DNA of 64,000 nt from Zoogloeaceae bacterium (GTDB lineage: Bacteria > Pseudomonadota > Gammaproteobacteria > Burkholderiales > Rhodocyclaceae). Where the stretch lies: NCBI GenBank assembly GCA_031256795.1, contig JAIRPW010000018.1, positions 1-64,000 of the forward strand, given 5' to 3'. Position 1 is the first letter of the stretch. Every line of letters begins with the position of its first letter. The translations under genes were made by a program, and so were the position numbers. The notes beneath the pieces are model-generated. The model was not told the origin of the DNA. It worked only from the letters and a program-made list of their open reading frames with translations, and did not search any database. This document shows positions 30,665 through 40,550 of the stretch, piece after piece.

Positions 30665-31370
30665 AGAATTGCTGCGTTATACCGCTGAATTTAAGCGAAA
30701 ATATTCATGTCGGAACGACTTGTCGGAAGAGTTTTTGTCGCGGTTATATTCCGTTTTTCCATTTAATCGGTTCGAGTATATAATCAGCCATTTGATCGCG
30801 GCGCATATCATTGATCTCGATCAGTATATTCAAATGAGAAGCTCATATTTAGAACGTAATAAATATCTATATATTTTTGAGATAACGGCTCCACGAACAT
30901 TTGGGGAAGAATGGGCGCAAAGACATTTGAATGAACTCGTACCAGAGTTGAAACGCCCAACAAAGCAGCTCGATTCAAATTATTCGGGTCAATATGATTT
31001 TTGGTATGACGGCGCTCGAATTGAAGTAAAGGCGTCCAGAGCAGTCGCAAAACGCAGCGGTGGTTCTTTGATAGAAAAGGCCTTGTCTACGGATTCTTCC
31101 GAAAAATTTGATATGAATTTCCAACAGGTAAAGCCAGGCTGCTGTGATGTATTTATTTGGATCGCGGTTTGGCGTGACGCGATAAAGTATTGGGTTTTAT
31201 CCAGCAAGGAAGTGCAAAGCAGCAAATATTATTCGGCAAGTCAACATAGGGGAAATATTGGCGAAGGACAGTTGTGGATAAAAGACACAAATATCGGAGA
31301 TTTCGCGTCATTTTTGTCTGGGCCGCGTGAGATACTCAATAAAATCATAGAAAAAGCAGCAAAGGACTAA
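30648..31370 (+). CDS. Putative type II restriction endonuclease, PD-(D/E)xK fold
   Basis: 240 residues. A candidate active site is QYDFWYDGARIEVKAS: D117 or D121 with E126-x-K128, the D...E-x-K pattern of restriction nucleases. Helical N-terminus, then a central beta-rich part (CCDVFIWIAVWRD). It overlaps the methylase gene by 17 nt, so the two are translated as a unit, methylase first, as expected for safe establishment of an R-M pair. I cannot name the recognition sequence or subfamily. AT-rich like its partner. Confidence 0.75.
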   Translation: MEQLRKELLRYTAEFKRKYSCRNDLSEEFLSRLYSVFPFNRFEYIISHLIAAHIIDLDQYIQMRSSYLERNKYLYIFEITAPRTFGEEWAQRHLNELVPELKRPTKQLDSNYSGQYDFWYDGARIEVKASRAVAKRSGGSLIEKALSTDSSEKFDMNFQQVKPGCCDVFIWIAVWRDAIKYWVLSSKEVQSSKYYSASQHRGNIGEGQLWIKDTNIGDFASFLSGPREILNKIIEKAAKD

Positions 31371-31437
31371 TTTTCGGACGGAAAAGCACGGGCGGCGTTT
31401 TTTACGAGGCGGCCTGGTAAGCAGGATGAAATGAAGG

Positions 31438-32193
31438 TTATTCCAGAATCATTCCCTCTTCTCCCCAGCGCGTATTGGCGGGCAAGAGCGGGCGCGCCTT
31501 CTGCCGCCAAACGTCCAGTTCATGTCCGATATGGGTCAGCACGGCCTCCTGGGGCGCGAGTTCCTCAATAATTGAGAGCGCCATGTCCAGCGTATTGTGG
31601 TTGCGCGGCGCGATTTCGTCCGGCGGGTAGGAACAATCCAGCGCCAGCGCGTCGGGCGGGTTTTCCCGCAAAAAATCCAGGGTCTGATCCGGCAGTCCGG
31701 CAGTGTCCGTCAGGTAGGCAAGACGGCGCGGCAGAACGGAAGATTCAAAAAAATACCCAAAAGTCGGGCGGGAATGCCGGAGCGGCAGCGGCGTCACCCG
31801 CAAGCCTTTCAGCGAAAACGGGAGAAAAGGGCGCGGGGGCGGCGCGAATTCCAGCATTCCGGGATGTTTATACAGATCGTCCAGCCCCTCCGGATCCGGC
31901 GGCCCGTAAACGGGCAGACGTCCGATTCCCCAGCGGAAATCCAGGAGGCCCTGCGCGTGATCGGCATGGTAGTGCGTTTGCAGTATCCCGCTTAAAAAAC
32001 CCTGCGGAAAACGCGCGCCGAGTTCCGTCAATCCCGCGTCCATGAGCCAGCGTCCGTTCTCCTCTTCAATCAGGGCGCAGCAAGGCTGTCTGCGCAGCGC
32101 GGGGTTTTCGCGCGCGGCCTCGCAAACCGGACAATCGCAGCCGTAAACAGGCGTTCGCCGCGCCGCGCCCGTTCCGAGAAGAGTCAGGCGCAT
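31438..32193 (-). CDS. phnP: PhnP, 5-phosphoribosyl 1,2-cyclic phosphate phosphodiesterase
   Basis: 251 residues, metallo-beta-lactamase fold. The metal site THYHADHAQGLLDF and the extra zinc cysteines in YGCDCPVCEAA identify PhnP. It opens the cyclic phosphate left by C-P lyase, giving ribose 1,5-bisphosphate, which PhnN converts to PRPP. Last gene of the phn operon; its start overlaps phnN by 10 nt. It converges on the restriction endonuclease gene across a 67-nt gap. Confidence 0.94.
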   Translation of the reverse strand: MRLTLLGTGAARRTPVYGCDCPVCEAARENPALRRQPCCALIEEENGRWLMDAGLTELGARFPQGFLSGILQTHYHADHAQGLLDFRWGIGRLPVYGPPDPEGLDDLYKHPGMLEFAPPPRPFLPFSLKGLRVTPLPLRHSRPTFGYFFESSVLPRRLAYLTDTAGLPDQTLDFLRENPPDALALDCSYPPDEIAPRNHNTLDMALSIIEELAPQEAVLTHIGHELDVWRQKARPLLPANTRWGEEGMILE

Positions 32194-32768
32194 AAGAGGG
32201 CGGGAGCGTGAATAAAATCCAGCAGCTGCCTTGCCGTGTGCGACAGAAGGCCGGAATTGTCCAGAATCAGAAACTCTTCCGAAGGCAGGGGCGGGGGCGC
32301 GAACTCTTTTTGAAAGCGCTCGTTCCGTTCAAGGCGAGAGGATATTTCTTCCGGAGTTTCCCGGTTTCTCGCGCGCAGACGCTCGCGCAATACTTCGGCG
32401 GAAACGCGCAGCAATACCGCGCGTAAATCCGGATAGCGCCGCCGGGCTTCGGGAAAATACGCGCGAGAGCCATTGACCAGCACGTGCAGACCGTCGCGCG
32501 TCCAGGCGTCAATTTCTTTGGGAATGCCATACTCAATGCCGTGCGCGTTCCAGGAAAGAGAAAAATCCCCGGCCTTTGCCCGCGCGGAAAAATCCGCGGG
32601 ATCAACGGACTCCTCATATTCTCGCGTTTCCGCGTCTGCCGCGCCGCCGCGTGTTGTGATTCGCCGCGCGACACGGAGGCGGCCATCGCTTAGGCGGCGG
32701 ACGGTTTCCAGCAAAGCGTCTTTTCCGGATCCGGAAGGTCCCATCAGATAGATGATTTGTCCGCGCAT
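32184..32768 (-). CDS. phnN: PhnN, ribose 1,5-bisphosphate phosphokinase
   Basis: 194 residues (E. coli 185). Guanylate-kinase-like fold with the P-loop MGPSGSGKDALLE at residues ~9-21 and RRITTRGG. It phosphorylates ribose 1,5-bisphosphate to PRPP at the end of phosphonate catabolism. The start ATG at 32768 overlaps the phnM stop (TGATG), so translation is coupled. A longer in-frame start at 32795 would lie inside phnM. Confidence 0.93.
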   Translation of the reverse strand: MRGQIIYLMGPSGSGKDALLETVRRLSDGRLRVARRITTRGGAADAETREYEESVDPADFSARAKAGDFSLSWNAHGIEYGIPKEIDAWTRDGLHVLVNGSRAYFPEARRRYPDLRAVLLRVSAEVLRERLRARNRETPEEISSRLERNERFQKEFAPPPLPSEEFLILDNSGLLSHTARQLLDFIHAPALLCA

Positions 32769-33946
32769 CAAAAAACCCTCTTCCCGCCGCGCCAAACCTG
32801 ACGCACTACCGGGACGTCCGAGCGCGCGGCGCGGACATGCAGCAGATCGGCGCGCTGTCCGGCGCGGATTTCCCCCCGGTCTTCCAAACCTGCGGCGCGC
32901 GCGGGATTCAAACTCGCGGTAGCAAGGGCGGTCGGAAGATCGTAACGTTTGGCGGGGGCGCTTTCTTCGCCGTCTTCCTCGTGCCGCCAGGCGAGCAGAA
33001 AGACGGCGTGCAGAAGGCTGGCGGGATAATAATCACTGGAGAGAATATCCAGAACGCCTTGCCGCGCGAGGTCCGCGGCGGCGATATTGCCGGAATGCGA
33101 TTTGCCGCGCACGATATTGGGCGCGCCCATCAGCACTTTCAGCCCGCGCCGGTGACTGGCGCGCGCGGCTTCCACCGTAGTGGGAAATTCAGCGATGCGC
33201 ATTCCGAAGCGCGCGGCTTCTTCCACATGCGCTTCGGTGGCGTCGTCATGGCTTGCCATGGAGAGGCCGCGCTGACGGCAAACCCGCGCAATGGCCGCGC
33301 GCGTCGGCGAGCTGAATTTTTTGGAATTGGCGGTTTGCCGAACAATGACCGCCTCAAGTTCCTCGTTATTCAGGTGATATTTTCCCTGGTAATACTCGCG
33401 GTATTTTTCCAGTTTGACGAATTGCCGCTGACCGGGCGCGTGGTCCATCAGGGAAATAAGGCGCACCATTGGGCGTTCCACCAGTTCCTGAAAGAGATTG
33501 AGCGTGTGCGGATGGCTAACCTCGCAGCGCAGATGCAGCCGGTGGTCCGCGCGGGCGTCGTTCTGCCGGGAAACGTTCTCAATGGCTTCCAGCATCGCGG
33601 AAAGTTTCTCCATCCGCCGGGTTTTGGGATCCACCTCGCCAATGGATACCGCGTCAAATACGGTAGTAATCCCGGACGCGGCCATCTGCGCGTCATGGGT
33701 CAGCACGGCGGAACAAGAAGGCCAATCCACGCCCGGACGCGGGGTCATGTATTTTTCCAGATTGTCGGTATGCAGCTCCACGAGACCCGGCAGAAGGTAG
33801 TCTCCGTCCAGATCCTCGGCCTGGGGCAGACGGCTGCGCCCCTCGCTGACCTCAAGAATTTGTCCGTCGCGTGTGACTACCGTGCCGCGAAAGACCGCGT
33901 CGCGGGTGACGATTTGCGCGTTACTGAAAATTTGTTCCGCAGGCAT
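32768..33946 (-). CDS. phnM: PhnM, ribose 1-methylphosphonate 5-triphosphate diphosphatase
   Basis: 392 residues (E. coli 378). Amidohydrolase fold: [21 protein letters not shown] holds the metal-binding region, with [12 protein letters not shown] later and [15 protein letters not shown] near the C-terminus. It removes pyrophosphate from the triphosphorylated ribose phosphonate before C-P cleavage. GGAG lies upstream of 33946; the start overlaps the phnL end by 26 nt. Confidence 0.94.
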   Translation of the reverse strand: MPAEQIFSNAQIVTRDAVFRGTVVTRDGQILEVSEGRSRLPQAEDLDGDYLLPGLVELHTDNLEKYMTPRPGVDWPSCSAVLTHDAQMAASGITTVFDAVSIGEVDPKTRRMEKLSAMLEAIENVSRQNDARADHRLHLRCEVSHPHTLNLFQELVERPMVRLISLMDHAPGQRQFVKLEKYREYYQGKYHLNNEELEAVIVRQTANSKKFSSPTRAAIARVCRQRGLSMASHDDATEAHVEEAARFGMRIAEFPTTVEAARASHRRGLKVLMGAPNIVRGKSHSGNIAAADLARQGVLDILSSDYYPASLLHAVFLLAWRHEEDGEESAPAKRYDLPTALATASLNPARAAGLEDRGEIRAGQRADLLHVRAARSDVPVVRQVWRGGKRVF

Positions 33947-34661
33947 ATTTTGTTTCTCCAGTTTTTTGATAGGCGGGCTGCGCGCCCATTTCCAGATAGC
34001 GATCCGCGACCGCCTCGCACGCGGCTTCGTCATGAAAAATGCCGATCATGGCCGCGCCCCGTTTTTTGGCGTGCGCGATCAGCTCCAGAACAATGCCGCG
34101 ATTGGCGGCGTCCAGGGAAGCGGTCGGCTCATCCAGCAAAAAAATAGGCCAGTCCACCATGAAGCCCCGCGCGATATTGACGCGCTGCCGCTCTCCGCCT
34201 GAAAAAGTCGAGGGCGAAAGCCGCCAGAGCCGCTCTGGAATATTGAGATTGTCCAGAAGAGAGCGCGCGCGCCGCCGCGCTTTTTCCGGATCCACGCCCC
34301 GCGCCAGCGCGGGTTCCGTCACGACGTCCAGCGCGGACACTCTGGGAATGACCCGCAAAAACTGGCTGACGTAGCCCAGCGTAGAGCGCCGCGCGGCCAG
34401 AATGCTGCGCGGCGGCGCGCCGACCATCTCCAGCCACGCGCCCGCGTGACGGACGCGGATGCTGCCGTCCGTCGGCAGATAATTGCCGTACAGGGCGCGC
34501 AGCAGCGTACTTTTTCCCGCTCCGGAGCGCCCGCGCAGAATGAGGCATTCTCCCGCCTCCAGTTGGAAATTGATTTCGGAAAGCACTGGGAGCGTGACGC
34601 CATTTTGCTGATGCAATGTAAATGTTTTGCCAAGATTGCTGACATGTAGGACAGAAGGCAT
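33921..34661 (-). CDS. phnL: PhnL, C-P lyase ABC-type subunit
   Basis: 246 residues (E. coli 226). ABC ATPase fold without a membrane partner: Walker [18 protein letters not shown], signature [14 protein letters not shown] and Walker [13 protein letters not shown]. PhnL joins the C-P lyase complex and, with PhnGHI, is needed to attach phosphonate to ribose from ATP. AAGGA precedes 34661; it begins 16 nt after phnK. Confidence 0.93.
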   Translation of the reverse strand: MPSVLHVSNLGKTFTLHQQNGVTLPVLSEINFQLEAGECLILRGRSGAGKSTLLRALYGNYLPTDGSIRVRHAGAWLEMVGAPPRSILAARRSTLGYVSQFLRVIPRVSALDVVTEPALARGVDPEKARRRARSLLDNLNIPERLWRLSPSTFSGGERQRVNIARGFMVDWPIFLLDEPTASLDAANRGIVLELIAHAKKRGAAMIGIFHDEAACEAVADRYLEMGAQPAYQKTGETKYACGTNFQ

Positions 34662-34677
34662 GAAAAGTCCTTGCGGA

Positions 34678-35523
34678 TTAAGTCTGTAAAATGGAAGAGA
34701 CAAGCAGCTGCGTGTAGGGGTGTTGCGGATCGTCCAAAATCTGGTCGGCGAGTCCGCTTTCGACGACGCGCGAGCGGCGCATGACCATGAGCCTGTCCGC
34801 GAGCAGGCGCGCGACCGCCAGGTCATGCGTCACAAGAATGACCGAAAGGCTGAATTCGCGCGTCAGGCCGCGCAAAAGGTCAAGCAGGCGCGCCTGTACG
34901 GAGACGTCCAGACCGCCAGTCGGCTCGTCCATAAACAGCAAACGCGGGCTGGAGACGAGATTGCGGGCAATCTGCAAACGCTGCTGCATCCCTCCGGAAA
35001 AGGCGCGCGGAAAATCGTCCAGGCGCGCGGGATCAATTTCCACGTGGCTAAGCCATTGGAGGCCGGCGGCGCGGAGGTCTCCGTAATGCCGCGCGCCCTG
35101 CGCCATCAGGCGCTCGCCGATATTCGCGCCCGCCGAGACGCCCATGCGCAGCCCGTCGCGCGGGTTCTGCTCCACAAAACCCCATTCAGTACGAAATAGC
35201 TGCCGCCGCCGCGCTTCGCTCGTCGCGTAAATATCCAGCCATTCACCGGACGTCTGGCAATAGCGCACCGTTCCGCCGGAAGGCGCAAAGCGTCCGGAAA
35301 GCGCGGCAAGCAGCGTGGATTTTCCCGAACCGGATTCGCCGACAATTCCCAGCACCTCTCCGGGATAAAGATCAAAACTGACGTTCTGACAGCCTTTCTC
35401 CGGCCCATAAAGGCGCGTGAGATCGCGCACGGACAAAATCGGCATGGAATCGTCCGGATCGGAAACGGGAAGAAACTGCCGCGCGGCGGTCTCCGGGGAA
35501 AAAGAGATTGCGGACAGCGTCAT
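34678..35523 (-). CDS. phnK: PhnK, C-P lyase ABC-type subunit
   Basis: 281 residues, versus 252 in E. coli. ABC ATPase: [30 protein letters not shown] and [12 protein letters not shown]. PhnK docks on the PhnGHIJ core. The conserved part begins at residue 27 ([18 protein letters not shown]), but an excellent GGAGG site and a TAATG overlap with phnJ support the earlier start at 35523, giving an extra 26-residue N-terminus; the alternative start is 35445. Confidence 0.92.
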   Translation of the reverse strand: MTLSAISFSPETAARQFLPVSDPDDSMPILSVRDLTRLYGPEKGCQNVSFDLYPGEVLGIVGESGSGKSTLLAALSGRFAPSGGTVRYCQTSGEWLDIYATSEARRRQLFRTEWGFVEQNPRDGLRMGVSAGANIGERLMAQGARHYGDLRAAGLQWLSHVEIDPARLDDFPRAFSGGMQQRLQIARNLVSSPRLLFMDEPTGGLDVSVQARLLDLLRGLTREFSLSVILVTHDLAVARLLADRLMVMRRSRVVESGLADQILDDPQHPYTQLLVSSILQT

Positions 35524-36416
35524 TACGCGCCTCCTTTCGTCATGTTCATCGCGTTCTGGCGCGTCTCGCAATAATCGGTATCCGAGCACAGAAACAGCCG
35601 TCCGCCCTCATCGTCCGTCACAATTTCGTCCAGATAGCTTTCCTGACTGCCGCACAGGGCGCAGCAGCTTTCCCAGCGCGGAATCTCGAAAGGGTGATCC
35701 TCAAAATCCAGGCTTTCCACTTCGGTATAGGGCGGAACGGCATAAATGCGCTTTTCGCGTCCCGCGCCAAAAAGCATCAGCGCCGGACTTTTGTGCAGTT
35801 TGGGATTGTCAAATTTCGGGATCGGCGAAGGGTCCATAATGTAGCGTCCGGCTACGCGCACAGGATAGGCATAACTTGTGGCGATATGCCCGAAAGCGGC
35901 AATATCCTCATAGAGTTTGACGTGCATGACGCCGTAATCTTCCAGGGCGTGCATCGCGCGGGTTTCGCGCTCTGAAGGCTCAATGAAGCGCAGCGGCTCT
36001 GGAATAGGCACCTGAAAGACCATGATCTGGCCATGCTGCAGCGGCGTTTCGGGAATACGGTGCCGTGTCTGGATGACGCTGGCCTCCTGGGTGCGGGTTG
36101 TCGTTTTGATAGCGGCGGTGCGGGCGAAAAACCGACGGATGGAAACCGCGTTGGTGGTGTCATCCGCGCCTTGGTCAATGACCTTGAGCACGTCGTTTTC
36201 CCCCAGAATCGCGGCGGTCAGCTGAATGCCTCCCGTACCCCAGCCATAGGGCAGAGGCATTTCCCGTCCGCTGAAAGGAACCTGATAGCCTGGGATCGCC
36301 ACCGCTTTCAGCAGGGCGCGCCGGATCATGCGTTTGGTTTGCTCGTCCAGATAGGCGAAGTTGTAGGAATCTTCGCTTTGTGGCGGCGCGGCGGTTTCGT
36401 TCATGCGCTCGTTCAT
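35523..36416 (-). CDS. phnJ: PhnJ, radical-SAM carbon-phosphorus lyase
   Basis: 297 residues (E. coli 281). Catalytic subunit that breaks the C-P bond. The 4Fe-4S cysteines follow the E. coli pattern: CALCG (C-x2-C), then x21-C and x5-C in FLCSDTDYCE. The glycyl-radical region PYGWGTGGIQLTA and VIDQGADDTTNAVSIRRFF are conserved. GGAGGA precedes 36416, and the ATGA overlaps the phnI stop. Confidence 0.96.
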   Translation of the reverse strand: MNERMNETAAPPQSEDSYNFAYLDEQTKRMIRRALLKAVAIPGYQVPFSGREMPLPYGWGTGGIQLTAAILGENDVLKVIDQGADDTTNAVSIRRFFARTAAIKTTTRTQEASVIQTRHRIPETPLQHGQIMVFQVPIPEPLRFIEPSERETRAMHALEDYGVMHVKLYEDIAAFGHIATSYAYPVRVAGRYIMDPSPIPKFDNPKLHKSPALMLFGAGREKRIYAVPPYTEVESLDFEDHPFEIPRWESCCALCGSQESYLDEIVTDDEGGRLFLCSDTDYCETRQNAMNMTKGGA

Positions 36417-37558
36417 ACTTCTCCTCCATTCGCGCGGACGCTTTTTTGTTCCTTTTCCGCCATATCTCCCTGGCGGATTTTGCGCAGCAAATCCAGCTCG
36501 GACTGAAAATCCACGTAATGCGGCAGCTTGAGATGGGAAACAAAACCGGAAGCCTCTACGCTGTCGCAATGCGCCAGCACAAATTCTTCCTCCTGCGCGG
36601 GGGAAACGATTTCCTCTCCGAACTCTGCGGCGCGCAGGGCGCGATCCACCAGCGCCATACTCATGGCCTTGCGCTCCGCGTAGCCGAAAGCCAAACCATA
36701 GCCGCGCGTGAATCGCGGCATTTCATCTTGGCGAGCGGAAAACTGGTTCACCGTCTCGCATTCGCTGACCTCGATTTCGCCGATCAATACCGGAAAACCC
36801 AGCTCTTCCGGCGCAATCCAAACCTCGCAACGGCCAATGCGGATTTCGCCCGCGAAAGGATGCGTGCGCCCATACCCGCGCTGGGTTGAATAGGCCAGCG
36901 CGAGCAAAAAGCCTTCGTCTCCCCGAGCCAGAATTTGCAAGCGCTCTTCACGGCAGGCGGGCAGCGTGAGCGGAACGCGCGTAATGTCCGGCACGGCGCT
37001 TTTTTCTTCCGCCGCTTCTTCCGCGCTGGCCAAATCTTCCTGAACCAAAAAATCAAACACGCGCGGGCATGACGCGGGCGTCTGCTCCAGCGGAATTTCG
37101 TCTGGGCGCGGTTCTGTTTTTTCCCTCTCGGCGACGGGCGCGTCTTTTGCCGCGCCGCGCAGGGAAAAATCCAGCAGCCGGTGCGTGTAATCAAAAGTCG
37201 GCCCCAGCAGTTGGCCGCCCGGCAAATCCTTGTAGGTGGCTGAAATGCGCCGGGAAAGGCGCATTTTCCCCGTATCCATAGGCAGACTTTCACCGAAACG
37301 CGGCAGAGTGGCGCGGTAGGCGCGCAGCAAAAAAATGGCTTCGGTTACATCCCCCGCCGCTTGCTTGAGCGCGAGCGCGGCCAGATCCTCGTCATACAGA
37401 GACCCTTCGCCCATTACCCGCGCAACGGCAAGCGGAAACTGCTGGGCAATTTGGTCGCTGGAAATTTCATCCTGATCCAAACTTCCCCGGCGTTTTTTGG
37501 CAAGCAGACGATGGGCGTTATCAATCGCCTTTTCTCCGCCCTTGACCGCGACGTACAT
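36413..37558 (-). CDS. phnI: PhnI, C-P lyase core / nucleosidase subunit
   Basis: 381 residues (E. coli 354). Begins MYVAVKGGEKAIDNAHRLLA, the family start, with LGPTFDYTHRLLDFSLRG, GRTHPFAGEIRIG and LPHYVDFQSELDLLR. PhnI removes adenine from ATP and, with PhnG, H and L, forms the phosphonate-ribose triphosphate. GAGG precedes the ATG, which begins one base after the phnH stop. A ~30-residue acidic insert around 135-165 may account for the extra length. Confidence 0.95.
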   Translation of the reverse strand: MYVAVKGGEKAIDNAHRLLAKKRRGSLDQDEISSDQIAQQFPLAVARVMGEGSLYDEDLAALALKQAAGDVTEAIFLLRAYRATLPRFGESLPMDTGKMRLSRRISATYKDLPGGQLLGPTFDYTHRLLDFSLRGAAKDAPVAEREKTEPRPDEIPLEQTPASCPRVFDFLVQEDLASAEEAAEEKSAVPDITRVPLTLPACREERLQILARGDEGFLLALAYSTQRGYGRTHPFAGEIRIGRCEVWIAPEELGFPVLIGEIEVSECETVNQFSARQDEMPRFTRGYGLAFGYAERKAMSMALVDRALRAAEFGEEIVSPAQEEEFVLAHCDSVEASGFVSHLKLPHYVDFQSELDLLRKIRQGDMAEKEQKSVRANGGEV

Positions 37559-37559
37559 A

Positions 37560-38219
37560 TCAGCGCGCCTCCTCAATCCGGTGATTCGCGCGGGTAGTAC
37601 GCGGCAAGCCTACCAGCGCGCATTCGTCCTCTGCCGCGAAAAAAACATCAATTCCGCGCGGAAAGTCATTTTTCTCCGCCCGCTGCCGCCAGAAAATTTC
37701 CGGGATAGGCAATTGGGCGTCCCGTCTGTTCTCTATGCCCGGCCCGTGCCAGGACATGCGCGGGCCGCCAAAAAGCGATGGAATCGCGCACAAAATCGTG
37801 CAGGAACGGTCGGGATAACGCTCGCTGCCAATGGAAAAGCCAGAAATATCTTCTAGTTCTTCCGCCGCCATGAGAGCGAAATCCGCTTCTTCCCGCGCGC
37901 TGGCAAAACGACAGCCGCAGTGAAAGGAAAGATTGACGCGAATCTCCGGATGGGAAAATCGCGGCGAGAGCCAAAGCGCGGTTTCCATATCGCACAGGCT
38001 CAAACAAAGCGCGTAAAGGCATGGGGAAAGACCTTCCGGCGCGTGAAGCGGCGCTTGCGCAAGCAAGGCGGGAATTCCCGGCTCAGACAGCGCGGCGAGC
38101 GCGGCGCGAAAGCATTGTTGCGCATCCGCCACCGGACGGGCAAAGGCAGCGTGAACCGTCGCCGCGCCGGAGGGCGCAAAAGCGCCGGTTCCGTCAAGAG
38201 AAGAAGTTTGCGCGCGCAT
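37560..38219 (-). CDS. phnH: PhnH, C-P lyase core subunit
   Basis: 219 residues (E. coli 194). Family blocks: QQCFRAALAALSEPG, LCDMETALWLSP, IGSERYPDRSCTILCAI, and the closing FPRGIDVFFA ... LPRTT. PhnH dimer forms part of the PhnGHIJ core. GGAG precedes the ATG, which overlaps the phnG stop as TAATG. The N-terminal ~20 residues are variable. Confidence 0.93.
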   Translation of the reverse strand: MRAQTSSLDGTGAFAPSGAATVHAAFARPVADAQQCFRAALAALSEPGIPALLAQAPLHAPEGLSPCLYALCLSLCDMETALWLSPRFSHPEIRVNLSFHCGCRFASAREEADFALMAAEELEDISGFSIGSERYPDRSCTILCAIPSLFGGPRMSWHGPGIENRRDAQLPIPEIFWRQRAEKNDFPRGIDVFFAAEDECALVGLPRTTRANHRIEEAR

Positions 38220-38692
38220 TAAGCGTCTCCTCGCGCCAGCGTGAAAAAGTCCACTCGCGTGGCGGCGGTTTCCGCCGCCTCTTTCCGGTGACGGGCCGCG
38301 ATTGCGGCGGCCAGCGGCTCAATCAGCTCTTTTTTCCAGCGTTCGCCATCCGCGTCCTGTAGGCGCGCGTCGGCAAGCGCCGCGAGTTTCGCGTGCCGCT
38401 TGTCGCGTCCCGCTACATAGGCGCTTCCCATGACGCCGTTTTCAAGGCGCACCGCGCAGCGGGTAATCGTCATCTCTCCCAGAGAAAAGGGCGCGCCCGT
38501 GCCGCCCACGCGCGCCCGCGTCATGACCATGCCTGTTTCCGGGGCGCGCAAAATCTCATACGCGCCGCTCTGTAATTCTTGTTCATGCGCGGCCAAATCT
38601 TCGCGTTTCGCGCGCGCGAGAATTCCCATCCAGCGCTGGCGCGCGGCCTGCACGGGACTGAGAGCCTTTGAGGCTGAGGAATGTTCCGTCAT
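38219..38692 (-). CDS. phnG: PhnG, C-P lyase core subunit
   Basis: 157 residues (E. coli 150). Seen: RQRWMGILARAKREDL near the start, LRAPETGMVMTRARVGGTG and FSLGEMTITRCAVRLENG, with GSAYVAGRDKRHAKLAAL. All are typical of PhnG, a small subunit of the core complex. It begins 11 nt after phnE. Confidence 0.92.
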   Translation of the reverse strand: MTEHSSASKALSPVQAARQRWMGILARAKREDLAAHEQELQSGAYEILRAPETGMVMTRARVGGTGAPFSLGEMTITRCAVRLENGVMGSAYVAGRDKRHAKLAALADARLQDADGERWKKELIEPLAAAIAARHRKEAAETAATRVDFFTLARGDA

Positions 38693-38703
38693 TTTTTCTT
38701 GCT

Positions 38704-39492
38704 CTATAGAAATTTTTTGCGCAGCCATTGCGACAAAATGTCAATCAAACTCACCGCGATCACGATCACGATCAGCACCGCCGAGGCTTCGGCAAATTTG
38801 AACCCGCGCACGACTTCCCAAAGCGGCACGCCAATGCCGCCCGCGCCGACCATGCCGACTACGGTAGCTGAACGCACATTCGACTCAAAGCGATAGAGCG
38901 CATAGGAAACCCATAGCGGCAGCACTTGCGGCACGACGCCGAAAATGACTTCCTGCAAAGCGCTAGCGCCGGTCGCGCGCACCCCTTCCACCGGGCCGGG
39001 ATCAACCGCTTCCACCGCCTCGGCAAAGAGCTTGGCCAAAACGCCCGTTGTATGCACAAAGAGCGCCAGCACGCCCGCAAACGGCCCCAGGCCAACCGAC
39101 GCGACAAACAGCATGGCGAAAACCATCTCGTTGATGGAGCGGCAAGTGTCCATCAGCCGGCGCAGCGGCTGGAGAATCCACCAGGGCGCGACATTACTGG
39201 CGGAAAGTACGCCCAGCGGAATGGCGCAGACAATGGCCAGAACCGTACCCCAGAGCGCGATCTGGATCGTGACCGCCATTTCATTCAGATACAGACGCCA
39301 GTCTGTGAAATCCGGCGGGAAAAAATCCTTGAGCAGCGTCAGCATGTTGCCGCTGTCGAGAATGAGGTCCAGAGGGCGGATTTCCGCGCCTTTCCATGCC
39401 CAGGCCAGAATCAGGGCAAAGACCGCCCAGCCGACGAGATTCCGCCATGAGCCGTCTTCAGGTTTACTTTTGGCCGTTCGTGTCGCGTTCAT
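38704..39492 (-). CDS. phnE: PhnE, phosphonate ABC transporter permease
   Basis: 262 residues with about six membrane helices, first near residues 20-33 ([13 protein letters not shown]), next [20 protein letters not shown]. The permease coupling loop EVRATGAS-type segment is [20 protein letters not shown]. Inner-membrane channel for phosphonates, working with PhnC ATPase and PhnD binding protein. GGAAG precedes the ATG; 21 nt separate it from phnD. Intact, unlike the frame-shifted E. coli K-12 gene. Confidence 0.94.
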   Translation of the reverse strand: MNATRTAKSKPEDGSWRNLVGWAVFALILAWAWKGAEIRPLDLILDSGNMLTLLKDFFPPDFTDWRLYLNEMAVTIQIALWGTVLAIVCAIPLGVLSASNVAPWWILQPLRRLMDTCRSINEMVFAMLFVASVGLGPFAGVLALFVHTTGVLAKLFAEAVEAVDPGPVEGVRATGASALQEVIFGVVPQVLPLWVSYALYRFESNVRSATVVGMVGAGGIGVPLWEVVRGFKFAEASAVLIVIVIAVSLIDILSQWLRKKFL

Positions 39493-39513
39493 GAAAGTCT
39501 TCCGCCGCGCGAG

Positions 39514-40512
39514 TTATCGCGCACCCGCTTTGGCCGCCGCGGCCATTTTCGCGTTGAGCTTTTCCAGGAGCTTGTCAATTTGCGCCAGACGTTTTTGTTT
39601 CTCCGTATCGTTCAGTTCGGCGTTGTTTTCGGTTTCCGTGCGCTGTTTGAAAAGTTCCAGCTGACGAATCGGCAGCAGCTGATCGTTATCCGAAACTTTG
39701 AAACCAGACCAGAGGAGCGCTTTCAGAATGGCTTTTTCTTTGGGATTGCCGCCATAACTGAAGAAAAAATCACGCAGTTTCTTTTTTGTGGCCGATGGCA
39801 AATCCTTGCGCCAAACCAGCGGATCCGTCGGAATCAGGGGCGAAGTCCAGATAATTTTCAGTTCGTTCTTTTTTTCCGGATTCGTAGCGTCTAAATGTTC
39901 CAGCACCTCGCTGTTGCAGGTGGCGACGTCTACCTGACGGTTGGCTACGGAGAGCGCGTTGACTTCATGTCCGCCATTGATGACGCGTTTGAAGATTTTT
40001 GCCGGATTCGCGCCGTTTTTCGCAAATACGTAATAGCCCGGAACAAGATAGCCGGAAGTCGAGTTGGGGTCGCCGTTGGCGAAAACCAATTGTCCGGCGC
40101 GATCCAGCATTTCCCGCTCGTTGGTAATGGGGCTGGATTTGTGCGCGAGCAGGACGCTGTTATAGCCTTCGCGCCCATCCGCCATTCGCACCCGCGCGAA
40201 AACCTCTCCGTCGGCGCGATCTACCGCCTCCATGGCGGATTTATTGCCATACCAGGCCAATTGCACTTTGCCAAAACGCATTCCCTGCACAATCCCCGTG
40301 TAATCTGTGGCAAAGAAAGCCTTGATCTTGAATCCAGTACGCTCTTCCATGTCCTCCAGGAAGGGCTGCCAGACTGAACTTAAATTTTGCGAGGACTCCG
40401 TGGAAATAATTCCGAAATTGAGTTCGGTTTTTTCCGCCGCCCGAATGGGCATAATGCCCGCGCAGCCAATCATGAGCGCGATGGCCGCGATACAACGCGA
40501 AAGTCTAAGCAT
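39514..40512 (-). CDS. phnD: PhnD, phosphonate-binding periplasmic protein
   Basis: 332 residues (E. coli 338). Signal peptide 1-25 (MLRLSRCIAAIALMIGCAG ... RAAEK). The fold blocks are NFGIISTESSQNL, GMRFGKVQLAWYGNKSAMEA, FANGDPNSTSGYLVPGYYVF and a lysine-rich C-terminal tail. It binds 2-aminoethylphosphonate-like substrates in the periplasm for PhnCE. GGAG precedes 40512; a TTG 15 nt upstream is less likely. Confidence 0.95.
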   Translation of the reverse strand: MLRLSRCIAAIALMIGCAGIMPIRAAEKTELNFGIISTESSQNLSSVWQPFLEDMEERTGFKIKAFFATDYTGIVQGMRFGKVQLAWYGNKSAMEAVDRADGEVFARVRMADGREGYNSVLLAHKSSPITNEREMLDRAGQLVFANGDPNSTSGYLVPGYYVFAKNGANPAKIFKRVINGGHEVNALSVANRQVDVATCNSEVLEHLDATNPEKKNELKIIWTSPLIPTDPLVWRKDLPSATKKKLRDFFFSYGGNPKEKAILKALLWSGFKVSDNDQLLPIRQLELFKQRTETENNAELNDTEKQKRLAQIDKLLEKLNAKMAAAAKAGAR

Positions 40513-40550
40513 GATGAATTTCTCCAAAAGAAAAAGAAAGGCGGAGGTTT

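Noticed and set aside
32837..34147. 436-codon plus-strand frame opposite phnM
   Set aside because: Antisense to an intact phn gene; no ribosome site or domain.
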